Source: Xylanibacter ruminicola Ga6B6
GTDB lineage: Bacteria > Bacteroidota > Bacteroidia > Bacteroidales > Bacteroidaceae
NCBI RefSeq assembly: GCF_000687715.1
Contig: NZ_JHXD01000001.1
Span: 186,001-250,000 of the forward strand
DNA: 64,000 nucleotides
Reading direction: 5' to 3'
The position numbers and the translations under genes are program-made. Within the stretch, counting starts at the first letter, position 1. Each line of letters begins with the position of its first letter. The notes beneath the pieces were generated by a model, which was not told the DNA's origin, searched no databases, and saw nothing but the letters and a program-made list of their open reading frames with translations. Positions 24,086-32,523 of the stretch are shown in pieces.

Positions 24086-24385
24086 ATGGCAGAAGTTAAG
24101 AATGAAAAGAAGCCCCCTAAGAAGGGTAAGCGAGGGAAATCCAAGGTACAACTTAAACTGGATAAGTTGAAGGAGGTACTAAAGAAGGGCACTAAAGAGC
24201 ATTTGGATGCCATTGATATGGTTATTCAGCAATATGATGATTACACAAAGCTATCCTCTCTTGAAGATGAATATGAAGCCTTAAAAGCAAGAATCGAGGT
24301 GGCTAAGGCTACTAAGGCTAATCAGGCGGAAAGAGAAAGATTGAAAGCCGAAGCCGAGAAGAAGAAAACAGAGGAATCAAAGTAA
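24086..24385 (+). CDS. Small basic coiled-coil protein
   Basis: A 99-residue Lys-rich protein: a basic, disordered N-terminus (KKPPKKGKRGKSK) followed by a continuous helix with heptad pattern (residues about 20-95). It is probably nucleic-acid binding. It is the last complete gene before attR, 23 bases after the acidic gene, so the acidic and basic proteins are probably made together. No family recognised. Confidence 0.6.
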   Translation: MAEVKNEKKPPKKGKRGKSKVQLKLDKLKEVLKKGTKEHLDAIDMVIQQYDDYTKLSSLEDEYEALKARIEVAKATKANQAERERLKAEAEKKKTEESK

Positions 24386-24431
24386 CTTAGGGGTAGTAAA
24401 AATCGATATTATTGTCACTGATTAGGGTGCT

Positions 24432-25157
24432 ATGGGGAGAAATATTACAGCTAAAAAGGTAGTAAAATCTGGTTACAAGTATTTGTTAATCAGTAAATTG
24501 CCAAACTCTGGTTGTCTTATTTCGTTTTGTGATGAGCTACCAGAATTCTCACGTGCTACACTCGAGGTGCTGCGCCAACCATTGGAGGATAGAAAGATTA
24601 CCATCAGTCGTGCAAAATATACCATCGAGTACCCCTGCTCGTTTATGTTTGTGGCCTCGATGAATCCATGCCCTTGTGGCTATTATGGCGACCCTACGCA
24701 CCATTGCGTGTGTACGCCAGGACAGATACAGCGTTATATGAACCGCATTTCAGGTCCGCTCCTTGACAGAATGGACCTGCATATCGAAGTGCCGGTAGTA
24801 CCTTTCAACCAGTTGTCGCAGATGCAGCAGGGTGAGCCCAGTGAGATGATCCGTGCTCGTGTGATTGCTGCTCGTAAACGTCAGGAAGAGCGATTTAAGG
24901 AGTTTAAGGGTGTCTATTGCAATGCACAGATGTCGGAACGTATGATTCACCAGTTCTGTGAGCCCGATGAGGCTAGTCTGAATATGCTCCGTATGGCTAT
25001 GGAGCGCCTGCATCTGAGTGCACGTGCCTACAACCGCATTCTGAAGGTGGCACGTACCATTGCTGATATCGAAGGTACAGAGCGCGTTCAGAGTCACCAT
25101 ATTGCTGAAGCCATTGGCTATCGCAATCTGGATCGTGATGATTGGAGTGAACGATGA
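24432..25157 (+). pseudogene. comM: comM/yifB AAA+ ATPase, 3' part (split by mobile element)
   Basis: The host part runs from 24530 and encodes the remainder of ComM: CDELPEFSR (end of Walker B), SMNPCPCGYYGD with its cysteines, SGPLLDRMDLHIEVP (sensor/arginine-finger region) and the Mg_chelatase C-terminal domain. The open frame from ATG 24432 has 33 element-derived codons in front (MGRNITAKKVVK...), so a hybrid protein may be made, but it lacks Walker A and cannot bind nucleotide normally. It is followed 29 bases later by a Fur-family gene. Confidence 0.93.
24525..24529. other. attR core (TTTTG)
   Basis: Right copy of the shared core. Left flank is element (GTCTTATTTCG), right flank is host comM (TGATGAGCTACC). 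Confidence 0.8.
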
Positions 25158-25186
25158 AATAGATTTTTATTATACAAGTATAGCTT

Positions 25187-25603
25187 ATGGACACTAAGAA
25201 TTACGAACAACTGCTTTTAGAGCATGGCATCAAGCCCACTGCCAACCGTATTACGGTGGTAAAGGCGCTCGAAGCTTCTATGCTGCCACAATCCATGGCT
25301 GAACTACAGAACCGAATCGATACTATCGATAAATCAGGCATTTTCCGCACGTTGCAGCTTTTCCGTGAGCACCACTTGGTGCATGTGATTGATGGTGCTG
25401 TGGATGGTCAGCGTTTTGAGCTCTGCCATAGTCATCACGACGATCACGATGATGATGTGCACCCCCACTTCTACTGCGAGCAGTGCCTGCAGACCTACTG
25501 TCTGGATGGCGTTATGATGCCTAAGGTAGAACTGCCCGAGGGCTTTGAGGCCCATACATCTAATTATATTATTAAAGGAACTTGTCCACATTGTAAGAAA
25601 TGA
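25187..25603 (+). CDS. Fur-family metal-responsive regulator
   Basis: A 138-residue Fur/Zur-type repressor: an N-terminal winged helix (KPTANRITVVKALEAS...KSGIFRTLQLFREHHLV) and a C-terminal dimerisation domain with structural-zinc pairs CEQC and CPHC. The metal-binding loop is unusually rich in His and Asp (CHSHHDDHDDDVHPHFYC). Which metal it senses cannot be told. Its stop overlaps the start of the HAD gene (ATGA), beginning a coupled run. Confidence 0.88.
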   Translation: MDTKNYEQLLLEHGIKPTANRITVVKALEASMLPQSMAELQNRIDTIDKSGIFRTLQLFREHHLVHVIDGAVDGQRFELCHSHHDDHDDDVHPHFYCEQCLQTYCLDGVMMPKVELPEGFEAHTSNYIIKGTCPHCKK

Positions 25604-26292
25604 AGATAGACGTTAGAAATCTCCGTGTGATAGCTTTCGACGCCGATGATACCTTGTGGGATTGTCAGAGTCATTTCGAGGAAGTAGAGAAACATCTCTA
25701 CGATCTGATTGCTCCTTATTGCGACGACCCAGCCCACGAGTTATTTGTTACCGAATCGGGAAATATGGCCGATTTGGGCTATGGTTGCAAGGCTTTCACT
25801 ATTTCGATTATAGAAACAGCGCTCCGTGTTGGTGGCGCACATTTATCACATACCCAACTGGCTGAGTTGTTGGCACACAGCAAACAGCTGTTGCATCTGC
25901 CTGCCACACCATTGCCTGAGGTAGAGGAAACATTGCAGCGTTTGCAGGCCTATCCCTACCGTCTTGTGGTGTTTACCAAAGGCGAGTTGCAGGATCAGGA
26001 GAATAAGCTGTACCGCAGCCATCTGGATAAGTATTTCTCGCATGTAGAAATCACCAGCAATAAAACCGAAACAGAGTTCTCGCAGCTCTGTGAGCGTCTG
26101 GAGGTTCAGCCCTCACAGTTCCTCATGGTGGGTAACTCGCTGAAGAGTGACATTGCTCCAGCCCTCAATATCGGTGCCTGGGCCATTCATATCCCCTTCC
26201 ACGTTACCTGGCAGTTGGAGCACTCTGAGGATATTGAGCATCCACGACTGACAAAGATTACCCATTTCAACGAAATATTGAAGCTATTATGA
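25600..26292 (+). CDS. HAD-superfamily hydrolase
   Basis: A 230-residue phosphatase-type HAD protein. Motif I FDADDTLWDC (residues 14-23), motif II in VVFTKGE and motif IV-like MVGNSLKSDIAPA are visible; there is a helical cap between motifs I and II. The substrate is unknown. It is coupled by four-base overlaps to the Fur gene before and the thioesterase after. Confidence 0.88.
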   Translation: MKIDVRNLRVIAFDADDTLWDCQSHFEEVEKHLYDLIAPYCDDPAHELFVTESGNMADLGYGCKAFTISIIETALRVGGAHLSHTQLAELLAHSKQLLHLPATPLPEVEETLQRLQAYPYRLVVFTKGELQDQENKLYRSHLDKYFSHVEITSNKTETEFSQLCERLEVQPSQFLMVGNSLKSDIAPALNIGAWAIHIPFHVTWQLEHSEDIEHPRLTKITHFNEILKLL

Positions 26293-26687
26293 ACTATATT
26301 TTCGAAACCCGCATGGAGGTGCGCGACTACGAGTGCGATATCGAGGGCATCGTTAATAATGCCAACTATCTGCACTACGCTGAGCACACCCGTCACCTGT
26401 TTCTTCGCAGTCTGGGCGTTAGCTTTGCTGCGCTGCACGAGCAGGGTATCGATGCCGTTGTGGCTCGTATGAACCTGCAGTATAAAACGCCACTCCGCTG
26501 CGACGATGAGTTTATCTCACGTCTGTCGCTCACCAAGGAGGGTATCAAATATGTGTTCCATCAGGCCATCTATCGTGCCAGCGACGAGAAGCTGTCGTGG
26601 AAAGGCGATATCGAGCTGGTATGCCTGGTAAACGGTCGCCTGGCCAATAGTCCTGAGTACGACGAGGCTTTCAAGGATTTTATTTAA
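26289..26687 (+). CDS. Acyl-CoA thioesterase (hotdog fold, YbgC/FadM type)
   Basis: A 132-residue 4HBT hotdog protein with the conserved VRDYECDIEGIVNNANYLHYAEHTRHLFL segment, where the Asp/Asn near residue 16-22 and the long central helix mark the family. It hydrolyses acyl-CoA or acyl-ACP thioesters; the exact substrate is unknown. It overlaps the HAD gene and is followed four bases later by a GH16 gene. Confidence 0.88.
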   Translation: MNYIFETRMEVRDYECDIEGIVNNANYLHYAEHTRHLFLRSLGVSFAALHEQGIDAVVARMNLQYKTPLRCDDEFISRLSLTKEGIKYVFHQAIYRASDEKLSWKGDIELVCLVNGRLANSPEYDEAFKDFI

Positions 26688-26691
26688 TGGT

Positions 26692-27486
26692 ATGAGAAAG
26701 GTTTTATTGTCGTTGCTGTTTGGTATGCTTGCTGCGCCTCTTGTGGCAGAGGAGTATCAGCTGGTTTTTGCCGATGAGTTTGATGGTAACGGGCGCCCTG
26801 ATAGCACCATCTGGGGCTATGAGCAGGGATTTGTGCGTAACCACGAAGCTCAGTGGTATCAGGCAGATAATGCCTACCTGCACAATGGCATGCTGGTGAT
26901 CGAGGCTCGCCAGGAAACTGGTCGTGAGGGTATTCCCTATACCTCGGCCAGTTTAAATACTAAGGATAAGTACAGCTTCCTGTACGGACGACTGGAGGTT
27001 TGCGCCCGCATCCCAACTGCTGGTGGTGCTTGGCCCGCCATCTGGACGTTAGGCAACGACATGCCTTGGCCCTCGTGTGGCGAGATTGATTTGATGGAGT
27101 ATTACCGTATCAATAGAGTGCCTCATATCTTAGCCAATGCCTGTTGGGGTAACGACCAGCCCTACAAGGCTGTGTGGAATAGTAAGAAAACACCATTTAC
27201 CCATTTTACTGAGAAAGACCCTGCATGGGTCCAGCATTTTCATATATGGCGTATGGACTGGGACGAAACGGCTATCCGATTGTATCTGGATGATGAGTTG
27301 CTGAACGAAATTCCTCTCAGTACCACGCAGAACGGTAAGATTGGCGGTTATACCAATCCCTTCAACCATCCGCAGTATATCCTTCTGAACTTGGCCATAG
27401 GTGGCGATAATGGTGGTAACATCGATAACGCCGCCTTCCCTATGCGTTACGAAATTGATTATGTACGTGTGTACCAGAAAAAATAA
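26692..27486 (+). CDS. Glycoside hydrolase family 16 (beta-glucanase type)
   Basis: A 264-residue secreted enzyme (signal MRKVLLSLLFGMLAAPLVA) of the GH16 jelly-roll fold. The catalytic signature GEIDLMEYY (E-x-D-x-x-E) is at about residues 128-136, preceded by TAGGAWPAIWTLG. Likely substrates are mixed-linkage or 1,3-beta-glucans; specificity cannot be read here. A normal length for a single-domain GH16, without a carbohydrate-binding module. Confidence 0.92.
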   Translation: MRKVLLSLLFGMLAAPLVAEEYQLVFADEFDGNGRPDSTIWGYEQGFVRNHEAQWYQADNAYLHNGMLVIEARQETGREGIPYTSASLNTKDKYSFLYGRLEVCARIPTAGGAWPAIWTLGNDMPWPSCGEIDLMEYYRINRVPHILANACWGNDQPYKAVWNSKKTPFTHFTEKDPAWVQHFHIWRMDWDETAIRLYLDDELLNEIPLSTTQNGKIGGYTNPFNHPQYILLNLAIGGDNGGNIDNAAFPMRYEIDYVRVYQKK

Positions 27487-27493
27487 TACGCAC

Positions 27494-28306
27494 ATGAGGA
27501 TTGAAGATAAGATCACAGAGCAGGCTTCGCATTACGACCATCTGGAGCAGATGGAGGTAGGCGAGGTGCTGAGGAGCATCAACCAGGAGGATAGGTTGGT
27601 GGCCGAGGCTGTGGGACGCGTGCTGCCGCAGATAGAGACACTGGTGCTGGCCATCGAACCAAGAATGAAACGCGGCGGCCGACTGTTTTATGTGGGTGCG
27701 GGCACCAGCGGTCGTTTAGGCGTGCTTGATGCTAGCGAGCTGCCACCAACTTTTGGTGTACAGCCCGATTGGGTGATAGGCTTGATTGCTGGTGGCGACG
27801 AGGCCTTACGACGCGCTGTAGAGCGTGCCGAGGACGATAAGGAGCAGGGTTGGAACGACCTGATGCGCTATCAGCCTACCGCCGATGATACGGTGATAGG
27901 TATTGCAGCCTCTGGTACCACACCTTACGTGATTGGTGCCATCGAGGGAGCTCGCAAGCAGGGTTTGCTTACAGGTTGTATTACCAGCAATCCTCATACG
28001 CCTTTGGCTGCTGCCGCTGAGTATGCCATAGAGACGATTGTCGGCCCAGAGTTTGTAACTGGTTCCAGTCGTATGAAGAGCGGTACTGCCCAGAAGATGG
28101 TTCTGAATATGATTTCTACTGCCTTGATGATTCGTATGGGGCGTGTAGAGGGTAATCGTATGGTAAAGATGCAGCTTACTAACGAGAAATTGATAGACCG
28201 AGGCACCCGCATGATTGCCGACGAACTCGGTATCAGTTATGACGAAGCCCATCAGAGATTATTAGCAGCAGGGAGCGTTGATGTTGTATTAAAACAGAAA
28301 CTATGA
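27494..28306 (+). CDS. murQ: N-acetylmuramic acid 6-phosphate etherase
   Basis: MurQ cleaves the lactyl ether of MurNAc-6-phosphate in peptidoglycan recycling. The 270-residue SIS-domain protein shows YVGAGTSGRLGVLDASELPPTFG and VGPEFVTGSSRMKSGTAQK, both diagnostic. The start MRIEDKITEQ seven bases after the GH16 stop is preferred to a longer frame inside GH16. Its stop overlaps the next small lipoprotein gene (ATGA). Confidence 0.95.
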   Translation: MRIEDKITEQASHYDHLEQMEVGEVLRSINQEDRLVAEAVGRVLPQIETLVLAIEPRMKRGGRLFYVGAGTSGRLGVLDASELPPTFGVQPDWVIGLIAGGDEALRRAVERAEDDKEQGWNDLMRYQPTADDTVIGIAASGTTPYVIGAIEGARKQGLLTGCITSNPHTPLAAAAEYAIETIVGPEFVTGSSRMKSGTAQKMVLNMISTALMIRMGRVEGNRMVKMQLTNEKLIDRGTRMIADELGISYDEAHQRLLAAGSVDVVLKQKL

Positions 28307-28536
28307 ATATAAAGATGTTTAAACTTAAGGCCATTAACAAGATGCTGACGCTGCTGGGTTTCAGTTCTGTGGCATTTGTGTTTACTGCTTGTTATGGTAC
28401 AAAACCTTGCGACTATCGTGAGGAGATGGCAGATAGTCTAAGTGTAGCTTTCAGAAATGCTGCGAGCGATTCTATAGGAGTTAATCAGCAGCCTGCTGTA
28501 AGCGCTTCAGATGGCACAGCAGAAGTTCGCCGTTAG
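28303..28536 (+). CDS. Small lipoprotein next to the radical SAM gene
   Basis: A 77-residue predicted lipoprotein. The signal contains KMLTLLGFSSVAFVFTAC (Cys30), followed by YGTKPCDYREEMADSL and a Ser/Ala-rich tail. The LLGF element and YGTKP resemble the lipoprotein family linked to TIGR04133-type radical SAM enzymes (TIGR04134), but without the following beta domain. It overlaps murQ by four bases and overlaps the convergent radical SAM gene by 56 bases at its 3' end. It is possibly a shortened second substrate or partner. Confidence 0.6.
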   Translation: MNIKMFKLKAINKMLTLLGFSSVAFVFTACYGTKPCDYREEMADSLSVAFRNAASDSIGVNQQPAVSASDGTAEVRR

Positions 28537-29566
28537 CATCGCGTAGGTGCATGCCGTTGCCCTGGCAATAGCGGAAGTATTTGCAGTCCTTGCACTCGCC
28601 ATTGCGCATCCATTCGCGATTGCGATAGGGGGCATAGCGGTTCTCCCAAACCTCCATAAAGTCATCCTCGTAGATGTTGCCCTGATGATAGTCGGCACGT
28701 ATGCTGGCACAAGCAGCTATCGAGCCGTCGGCCATCACTGAGCCTACCGTAATGCCGGCCTGACAGCTGAAGAACCTGCTGCGGGCCTCGCCTTCGTAGT
28801 TGCCCAGAAATCCCTCGCAACCATAATCGGCACGGATACGCCCCTCCTTTCTTGTTTCACGGATAAAATCGAACACCCCACGAAACTGCTCGTTGGTTAA
28901 GCGCATGTCAGGATCGAGTGTCGCACGACCTACTGGAAAAACAGTAAACAATCGCCAGCGCTGTACACCTTTTGAAATAAGGAATTCCTTAATATCGTTC
29001 AGCTGCGTATAGTTACGGCGGTTCACGCAGGTCACAATATCAAATACAAAGCCTTTGGTGGCTACCAGCATACCGATGGCATTGCTCACCATCTGAAAGC
29101 TCTGGTCGTTGCCTCGCATCCAGTTGTGGTTATCTTCTAAGCCATCCAGACTGATGGCCATCGAATGGATCCCAGCACGTAGAAGATTCTGCCAGCGCTG
29201 GGGCGTAAGATGCAGCGCATTGGTAACCATTCCCCAGGGGAAGCCCTTGTCGTATATCGCACGGCCGCACTCCTCGATGTCCTGACGCATCAGCGGTTCG
29301 CCACCCGATATGATGACAAATACCTTGTGTGGATCGGTTTTTTGGGCGATGCTATCGAGTACACGCAAAAAGTCGTCCTTGGGCATATCCTTGCTTTCCG
29401 ACTTCATCTTGCAGTCGCTGCCACAGTGGCGGCATTTCAGGTCGCAACGCAACGTACACTCCCAGAACAGTTGTTTCAGGGGATGTTCCTTGCGCACCAT
29501 TTCTTCCTTCTGTCGCCAGAGTTCTAAAGCTAACTTTTTGCGAAGGGTAAGGGGAGTTGGCTTCAT
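28481..29566 (-). CDS. Radical SAM/SPASM enzyme, lipoprotein-associated
   Basis: A 361-residue radical SAM protein. The cluster motif CDLKCRHC (C41, C45, C48) is near the N-terminus, ISGGEPL follows, and a C-terminal SPASM/twitch region has CQAG...CASI...CKDCKYFRYCQGNG...LLC cysteines for auxiliary clusters. This combination modifies peptides or proteins in known families. It matches the Bacteroidota family (as I recall TIGR04133) found next to a putative lipoprotein; its start overlaps the stop of that lipoprotein gene (TAATG). The reaction is unknown. Confidence 0.88.
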   Translation of the reverse strand: MKPTPLTLRKKLALELWRQKEEMVRKEHPLKQLFWECTLRCDLKCRHCGSDCKMKSESKDMPKDDFLRVLDSIAQKTDPHKVFVIISGGEPLMRQDIEECGRAIYDKGFPWGMVTNALHLTPQRWQNLLRAGIHSMAISLDGLEDNHNWMRGNDQSFQMVSNAIGMLVATKGFVFDIVTCVNRRNYTQLNDIKEFLISKGVQRWRLFTVFPVGRATLDPDMRLTNEQFRGVFDFIRETRKEGRIRADYGCEGFLGNYEGEARSRFFSCQAGITVGSVMADGSIAACASIRADYHQGNIYEDDFMEVWENRYAPYRNREWMRNGECKDCKYFRYCQGNGMHLRDANGELLLCHLKRLQQAAD

Positions 29567-30048
29567 TATTTCTTCTTCAGTTTAATATCCTGTTTAATCG
29601 TAAAAGTGCCGTTGTTCCAAATGCCTTCGCCATCTTTTACCTTCTGGGCGTTGCTGTAGTTAATGTCGATTGTATCGTTCTGGTAGGCACCATTGGTATC
29701 GCCATCCACATCCTCAACAATCAACTTGATTTCCGGACTTTGGGGGAAGTGGGTTGATGTCATATCGTAGTGTCCGTTAGCATCAGTCAGTACAGAGTCG
29801 ATGGCAAACGTTATGGGTTTGCCCTCATAGTTTGTTACTTGTTTCACTGATGTCTTGATGCCTTCTACAGCCTTGCCACCCTCGTCGGTTACTGTGCCCG
29901 ATATCTTATACTCGGCTGAAGGAACGCCATACATCAGTACAGGTGAACCGTACATCTCCATAGAATTCTCTGATGAGCAACCATAACCCAACAGCGACAG
30001 CAGGGCTGTGAGGATGGTGTTGTACCAGCGATTGAATCTTACTTTCAT
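29566..30048 (-). CDS. Radical SAM-associated lipoprotein
   Basis: A 160-residue lipoprotein: signal TILTALLSLLGYGC (Cys24), then a Met/Tyr/Pro-rich linker MEMYGSPVLMYGVPSAEYK and a carboxypeptidase-regulatory-like beta-sandwich (ISGTVTDEGGKAVEGIK...DANGHYD...). It fits the lipoprotein partner family of the adjacent radical SAM enzyme (TIGR04134-like). It is upstream in the same transcript and translationally coupled. The MYGxP repeats are plausible modification sites, but this is inference. Confidence 0.8.
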   Translation of the reverse strand: MKVRFNRWYNTILTALLSLLGYGCSSENSMEMYGSPVLMYGVPSAEYKISGTVTDEGGKAVEGIKTSVKQVTNYEGKPITFAIDSVLTDANGHYDMTSTHFPQSPEIKLIVEDVDGDTNGAYQNDTIDINYSNAQKVKDGEGIWNNGTFTIKQDIKLKKK

Positions 30049-30073
30049 TGTTCGATTTTGTTTAAAGTGGATA

Positions 30074-30081
30074 CAAAAGTA
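30074..30081 (-). promoter_or_regulatory. -7 box of the lipoprotein/radical SAM operon
   Basis: TACTTTTG on the minus strand, 26 bases before the lipoprotein ATG. Confidence 0.5.
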
Positions 30082-30155
30082 TGAGTTTTTTCTTAAATAA
30101 CTTGAACAAACGGCAAATCTTGCATCCAGAAGCGTAGAATTAACGATTTTTTGTA

Positions 30156-30163
30156 TAATTTTG
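30156..30163 (+). promoter_or_regulatory. -7 box of the DMT transporter gene
   Basis: TAATTTTG, 33 bases before the ATG at 30197. It is divergent from the box at 30074. Confidence 0.5.
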
Positions 30164-30196
30164 CAGCCTGAAGTTTTAACGTGTTTATACTAAGCA

Positions 30197-31120
30197 ATGA
30201 CTTACATAGGTGAATTGATATCGATTGGCGTAGCCTTTTCATGGACAGCTACGGCGCTTTTGAGTGAATTTGGTAGTAAACGACTGGGTAACCTGACGCT
30301 GAATGTGCTGCGTATGGGTTTGGCCTTGGTGTTTTCGTTGGTGCTGTTTTTTGTTGTAACAGGTAGCATGATGCCTCCAGGCGCTTCAGTCGAGGCTGCT
30401 GGTTGGATGCTGCTGTCGGGTGTGGTTGGCTACGTGATAGGCGATTTCTGCCTGTTTCAGTGCTATATCATCATTGGTTCGCGCTACGGACAGTTGTTTA
30501 TGACCTTAGCACCGCTCTCAGCCGCCCTGATGGCCTGGATAACCCTGGGACAGCAGATGAACGCTATGAGTATCTTAGCCATGCTGATTACACTGGGTGG
30601 TATCAGCATCTCGGTATTAGGTCGTGGCGAGCATCACAAGGTGGGACTGAAACTTCCTCTTAACGGCGTGTTGTTTGCTATTAGTGCAGCTATGTGTCAG
30701 GGTATTGGTTTGGTGCTGAGCAAGATTGGTATGGACCACTACGAGGCTTCGCTCACAGGCACACCCGAATGGCTGGTGCCCTTCAGCGCTAATTTCTATC
30801 GCTGTGTAGCGGGTATCATAGGCTTCTCGCTGTTATTGTATTTCCGCAAGGGTTTAGAGCCTCTACGCGAAGCTATGCACGATCGTAAGGGATTGGCAGT
30901 TGCCACAGCCACCACCGTGTTTGGTCCGTTTGTTGGTGTAGGCTTTTCGCTGATGGCTGTACAATACACAGCAGCTGGCATCGCCAGCACACTGATGGCG
31001 ATGACACCTATTATTATATTGCTGCCGTCGTATTGGTTGTTTAAGCAGAAGATAACCTGGCGCGCCGTAGTGGGTGCGGTTATCTCGGTGGTAGGTGTTA
31101 GCCTGTTCTTCTTAGGCTAA
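30197..31120 (+). CDS. EamA/DMT-family transporter
   Basis: A 307-residue inner-membrane protein with about ten hydrophobic segments and the duplicated EamA repeat (SIGVAFSWTATALLSEFG in the first half, LNGVLFAISAAMCQGIGLVLSK in the second). DMT transporters move metabolites or amino acids; the substrate is not predictable. It converges with the DUF3237 gene, with a two-base gap. Confidence 0.88.
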   Translation: MTYIGELISIGVAFSWTATALLSEFGSKRLGNLTLNVLRMGLALVFSLVLFFVVTGSMMPPGASVEAAGWMLLSGVVGYVIGDFCLFQCYIIIGSRYGQLFMTLAPLSAALMAWITLGQQMNAMSILAMLITLGGISISVLGRGEHHKVGLKLPLNGVLFAISAAMCQGIGLVLSKIGMDHYEASLTGTPEWLVPFSANFYRCVAGIIGFSLLLYFRKGLEPLREAMHDRKGLAVATATTVFGPFVGVGFSLMAVQYTAAGIASTLMAMTPIIILLPSYWLFKQKITWRAVVGAVISVVGVSLFFLG

Positions 31121-31122
31121 CC

Positions 31123-31626
31123 CTATTTAATGCGCCACACGTTGAGCACAATGCCCTTGAAATCGCTTGAGAACGAAGGTGCGCAAACAAACAGCGAATT
31201 GTTCAGCCAGCCGTATTTGCTGTCGGCAGGCGCCTCGAATTGGGGTGCTGCGCGGAAATAGAAGCTGGGCTTGCCATCGGCATCCTTGCCGTTGGCAATG
31301 ATACCACGGTTACGAACGTGGATGTAGATACCATCATCGGTCTTGATACAGTAGATAGCCTCCAGCTCTGTACGTCCTTCGGCATTCAGCTGGTAGTCGG
31401 CACCACCGTTCACAATGGTTCCCTTCAGACCCTTACCCTCAAAGGTACCACCTGTAATGGGGATAACGGTGCGGCGTCCGTGCTGCGTGTTGTCGATACC
31501 ATAAGCTTCGCCAAGGGTCACCTTCAGCTGCAAAGCAAACTCTAACTGTGGAGCCTCGGGCTCCTGAATCTGTGCGCTGGCACTGATAGAAATGGCGGCC
31601 AGCAAAGCCATAAACAGTTTTCTCAT
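31123..31626 (-). CDS. DUF3237-family secreted protein
   Basis: A 167-residue exported protein (signal MRKLFMALLAAISISASA) with the DUF3237 beta-barrel pattern: RRTVIPITGGTFEGKGLKGTIVNGGADYQ and FYFRAAPQFEAP. Function of the family is unknown. The Met at 31626 is chosen because a signal peptide follows directly; the longer frame adds 16 polar residues. It is downstream of rnhB on the same strand with a 34-base gap. Confidence 0.85.
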   Translation of the reverse strand: MRKLFMALLAAISISASAQIQEPEAPQLEFALQLKVTLGEAYGIDNTQHGRRTVIPITGGTFEGKGLKGTIVNGGADYQLNAEGRTELEAIYCIKTDDGIYIHVRNRGIIANGKDADGKPSFYFRAAPQFEAPADSKYGWLNNSLFVCAPSFSSDFKGIVLNVWRIK

Positions 31627-31660
31627 TGTAGTATTTTTATAGTTGATTTGGTGGTGAGCG

Positions 31661-32290
31661 TTAGAACTCACCAAAGTCGATGCTCAGCTGTCCATCGCCC
31701 AGCAGGTTGTAGCTTTTGCGATGATAGGGCGTAATGCCGTGCTGCTTGATGGCCTCGCGATGCTTCTTGGTGGGGTAGCCCTTGTTCGAGTGCCAGTCGT
31801 ATTGAGGGTATTCCTCAGCCAGCTGGTTCATATAGTCGTCGCGATAAGTCTTGGCCAGAATGCTGGCAGCTGCTATGGCGAGATATTTACCGTCACCCTT
31901 GACTATGGTAGTGTGGGGGAGTGTTTCGCCGTTAGCAGGCTCTTTATAGGGCTTAAAACGGTTGCCATCAACGATGATAGCCTCTGGACGTACCTTCAGT
32001 TGGTCGAGTGCGCGGTGCATCGCCAAGATAGAAGCATTCAGAATATTGATTTTATCTATCTCTTCAGGTGTAACAATGCCTACAGCCCACGCTACAGCGT
32101 CGCGCTCAATCATCTCTCGCAGCTGATAGCGCTTCTTCTCCGACAGTTGTTTGGAGTCGTTGAGCAACTCGTTCTGATAACCTTCTGGCAGTATGACAGC
32201 TGCAGCATACACACTACCTGCCAGACAGCCACGCCCAGCCTCGTCGCAACCTGCCTCTATCTTACCTTTGTAATAATGACTTGCTAACAT
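31661..32290 (-). CDS. rnhB: Ribonuclease HII
   Basis: RNase HII of 209 residues, which removes ribonucleotides from DNA. The signature GCDEAGRGCLAGSVYAAAV (DEDD active site start) and a later DSKQLSEKKR block are diagnostic. The start MLASHYYKGK follows the -7 box TACCTTTG (32318 to 32311, minus strand) by about 20 bases; an upstream Met lies inside the promoter. Confidence 0.95.
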   Translation of the reverse strand: MLASHYYKGKIEAGCDEAGRGCLAGSVYAAAVILPEGYQNELLNDSKQLSEKKRYQLREMIERDAVAWAVGIVTPEEIDKINILNASILAMHRALDQLKVRPEAIIVDGNRFKPYKEPANGETLPHTTIVKGDGKYLAIAAASILAKTYRDDYMNQLAEEYPQYDWHSNKGYPTKKHREAIKQHGITPYHRKSYNLLGDGQLSIDFGEF

Positions 32291-32523
32291 AATGATCTTT
32301 ATTTTGGCTGCAAAGGTACTAATTCTCCTCGATAAAAGCAACAAAGATACAAAATAATTATGTTATACAGTTGTAACGCAAGCATATTAGTAAGTAGTTG
32401 ATTATCAGGAAACCTATGCCGTCATCAGATAATAATACCTTATACAATTCATAAGTTATCAAAGTATTTGCCAGTAGTTATGTAATTTTGCTGCATAAAA
32501 TCAAATTAAAACTAACATCAAAA

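Larger units (their letters stand above)
11783..24529. mobile_element. 12.7-kb integrative element inserted in comM by a large serine recombinase
   Basis: Bounded by TTTTG at 11783-11787 and 24525-24529. Deleting one copy and everything between restores the conserved NGVLFCDELPEF coding sequence in frame. The recombinase gene starts 100 bases inside the left end. The interior is visibly AT-richer than the flanks and uses A/T-ending codons. Contents: recombinase, initiator-like gene, small regulatory genes, tyrosine recombinase, restriction-modification, lipoprotein, NADAR module. No relaxase, conjugation or virion genes were recognised, so it is either mobilised in trans or is a replicating/satellite-like element. 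The exact crossover dinucleotide within TTTTG cannot be told. Confidence 0.92.

Noticed and set aside
11883..24385. Conjugative or phage nature of the element
   Set aside because: No relaxase, coupling protein, Tra, capsid, terminase or tail gene could be recognised.
31240..32287. Plus-strand open frames opposite the DUF3237 gene and rnhB
   Set aside because: Antisense shadows of two well-supported minus-strand genes.
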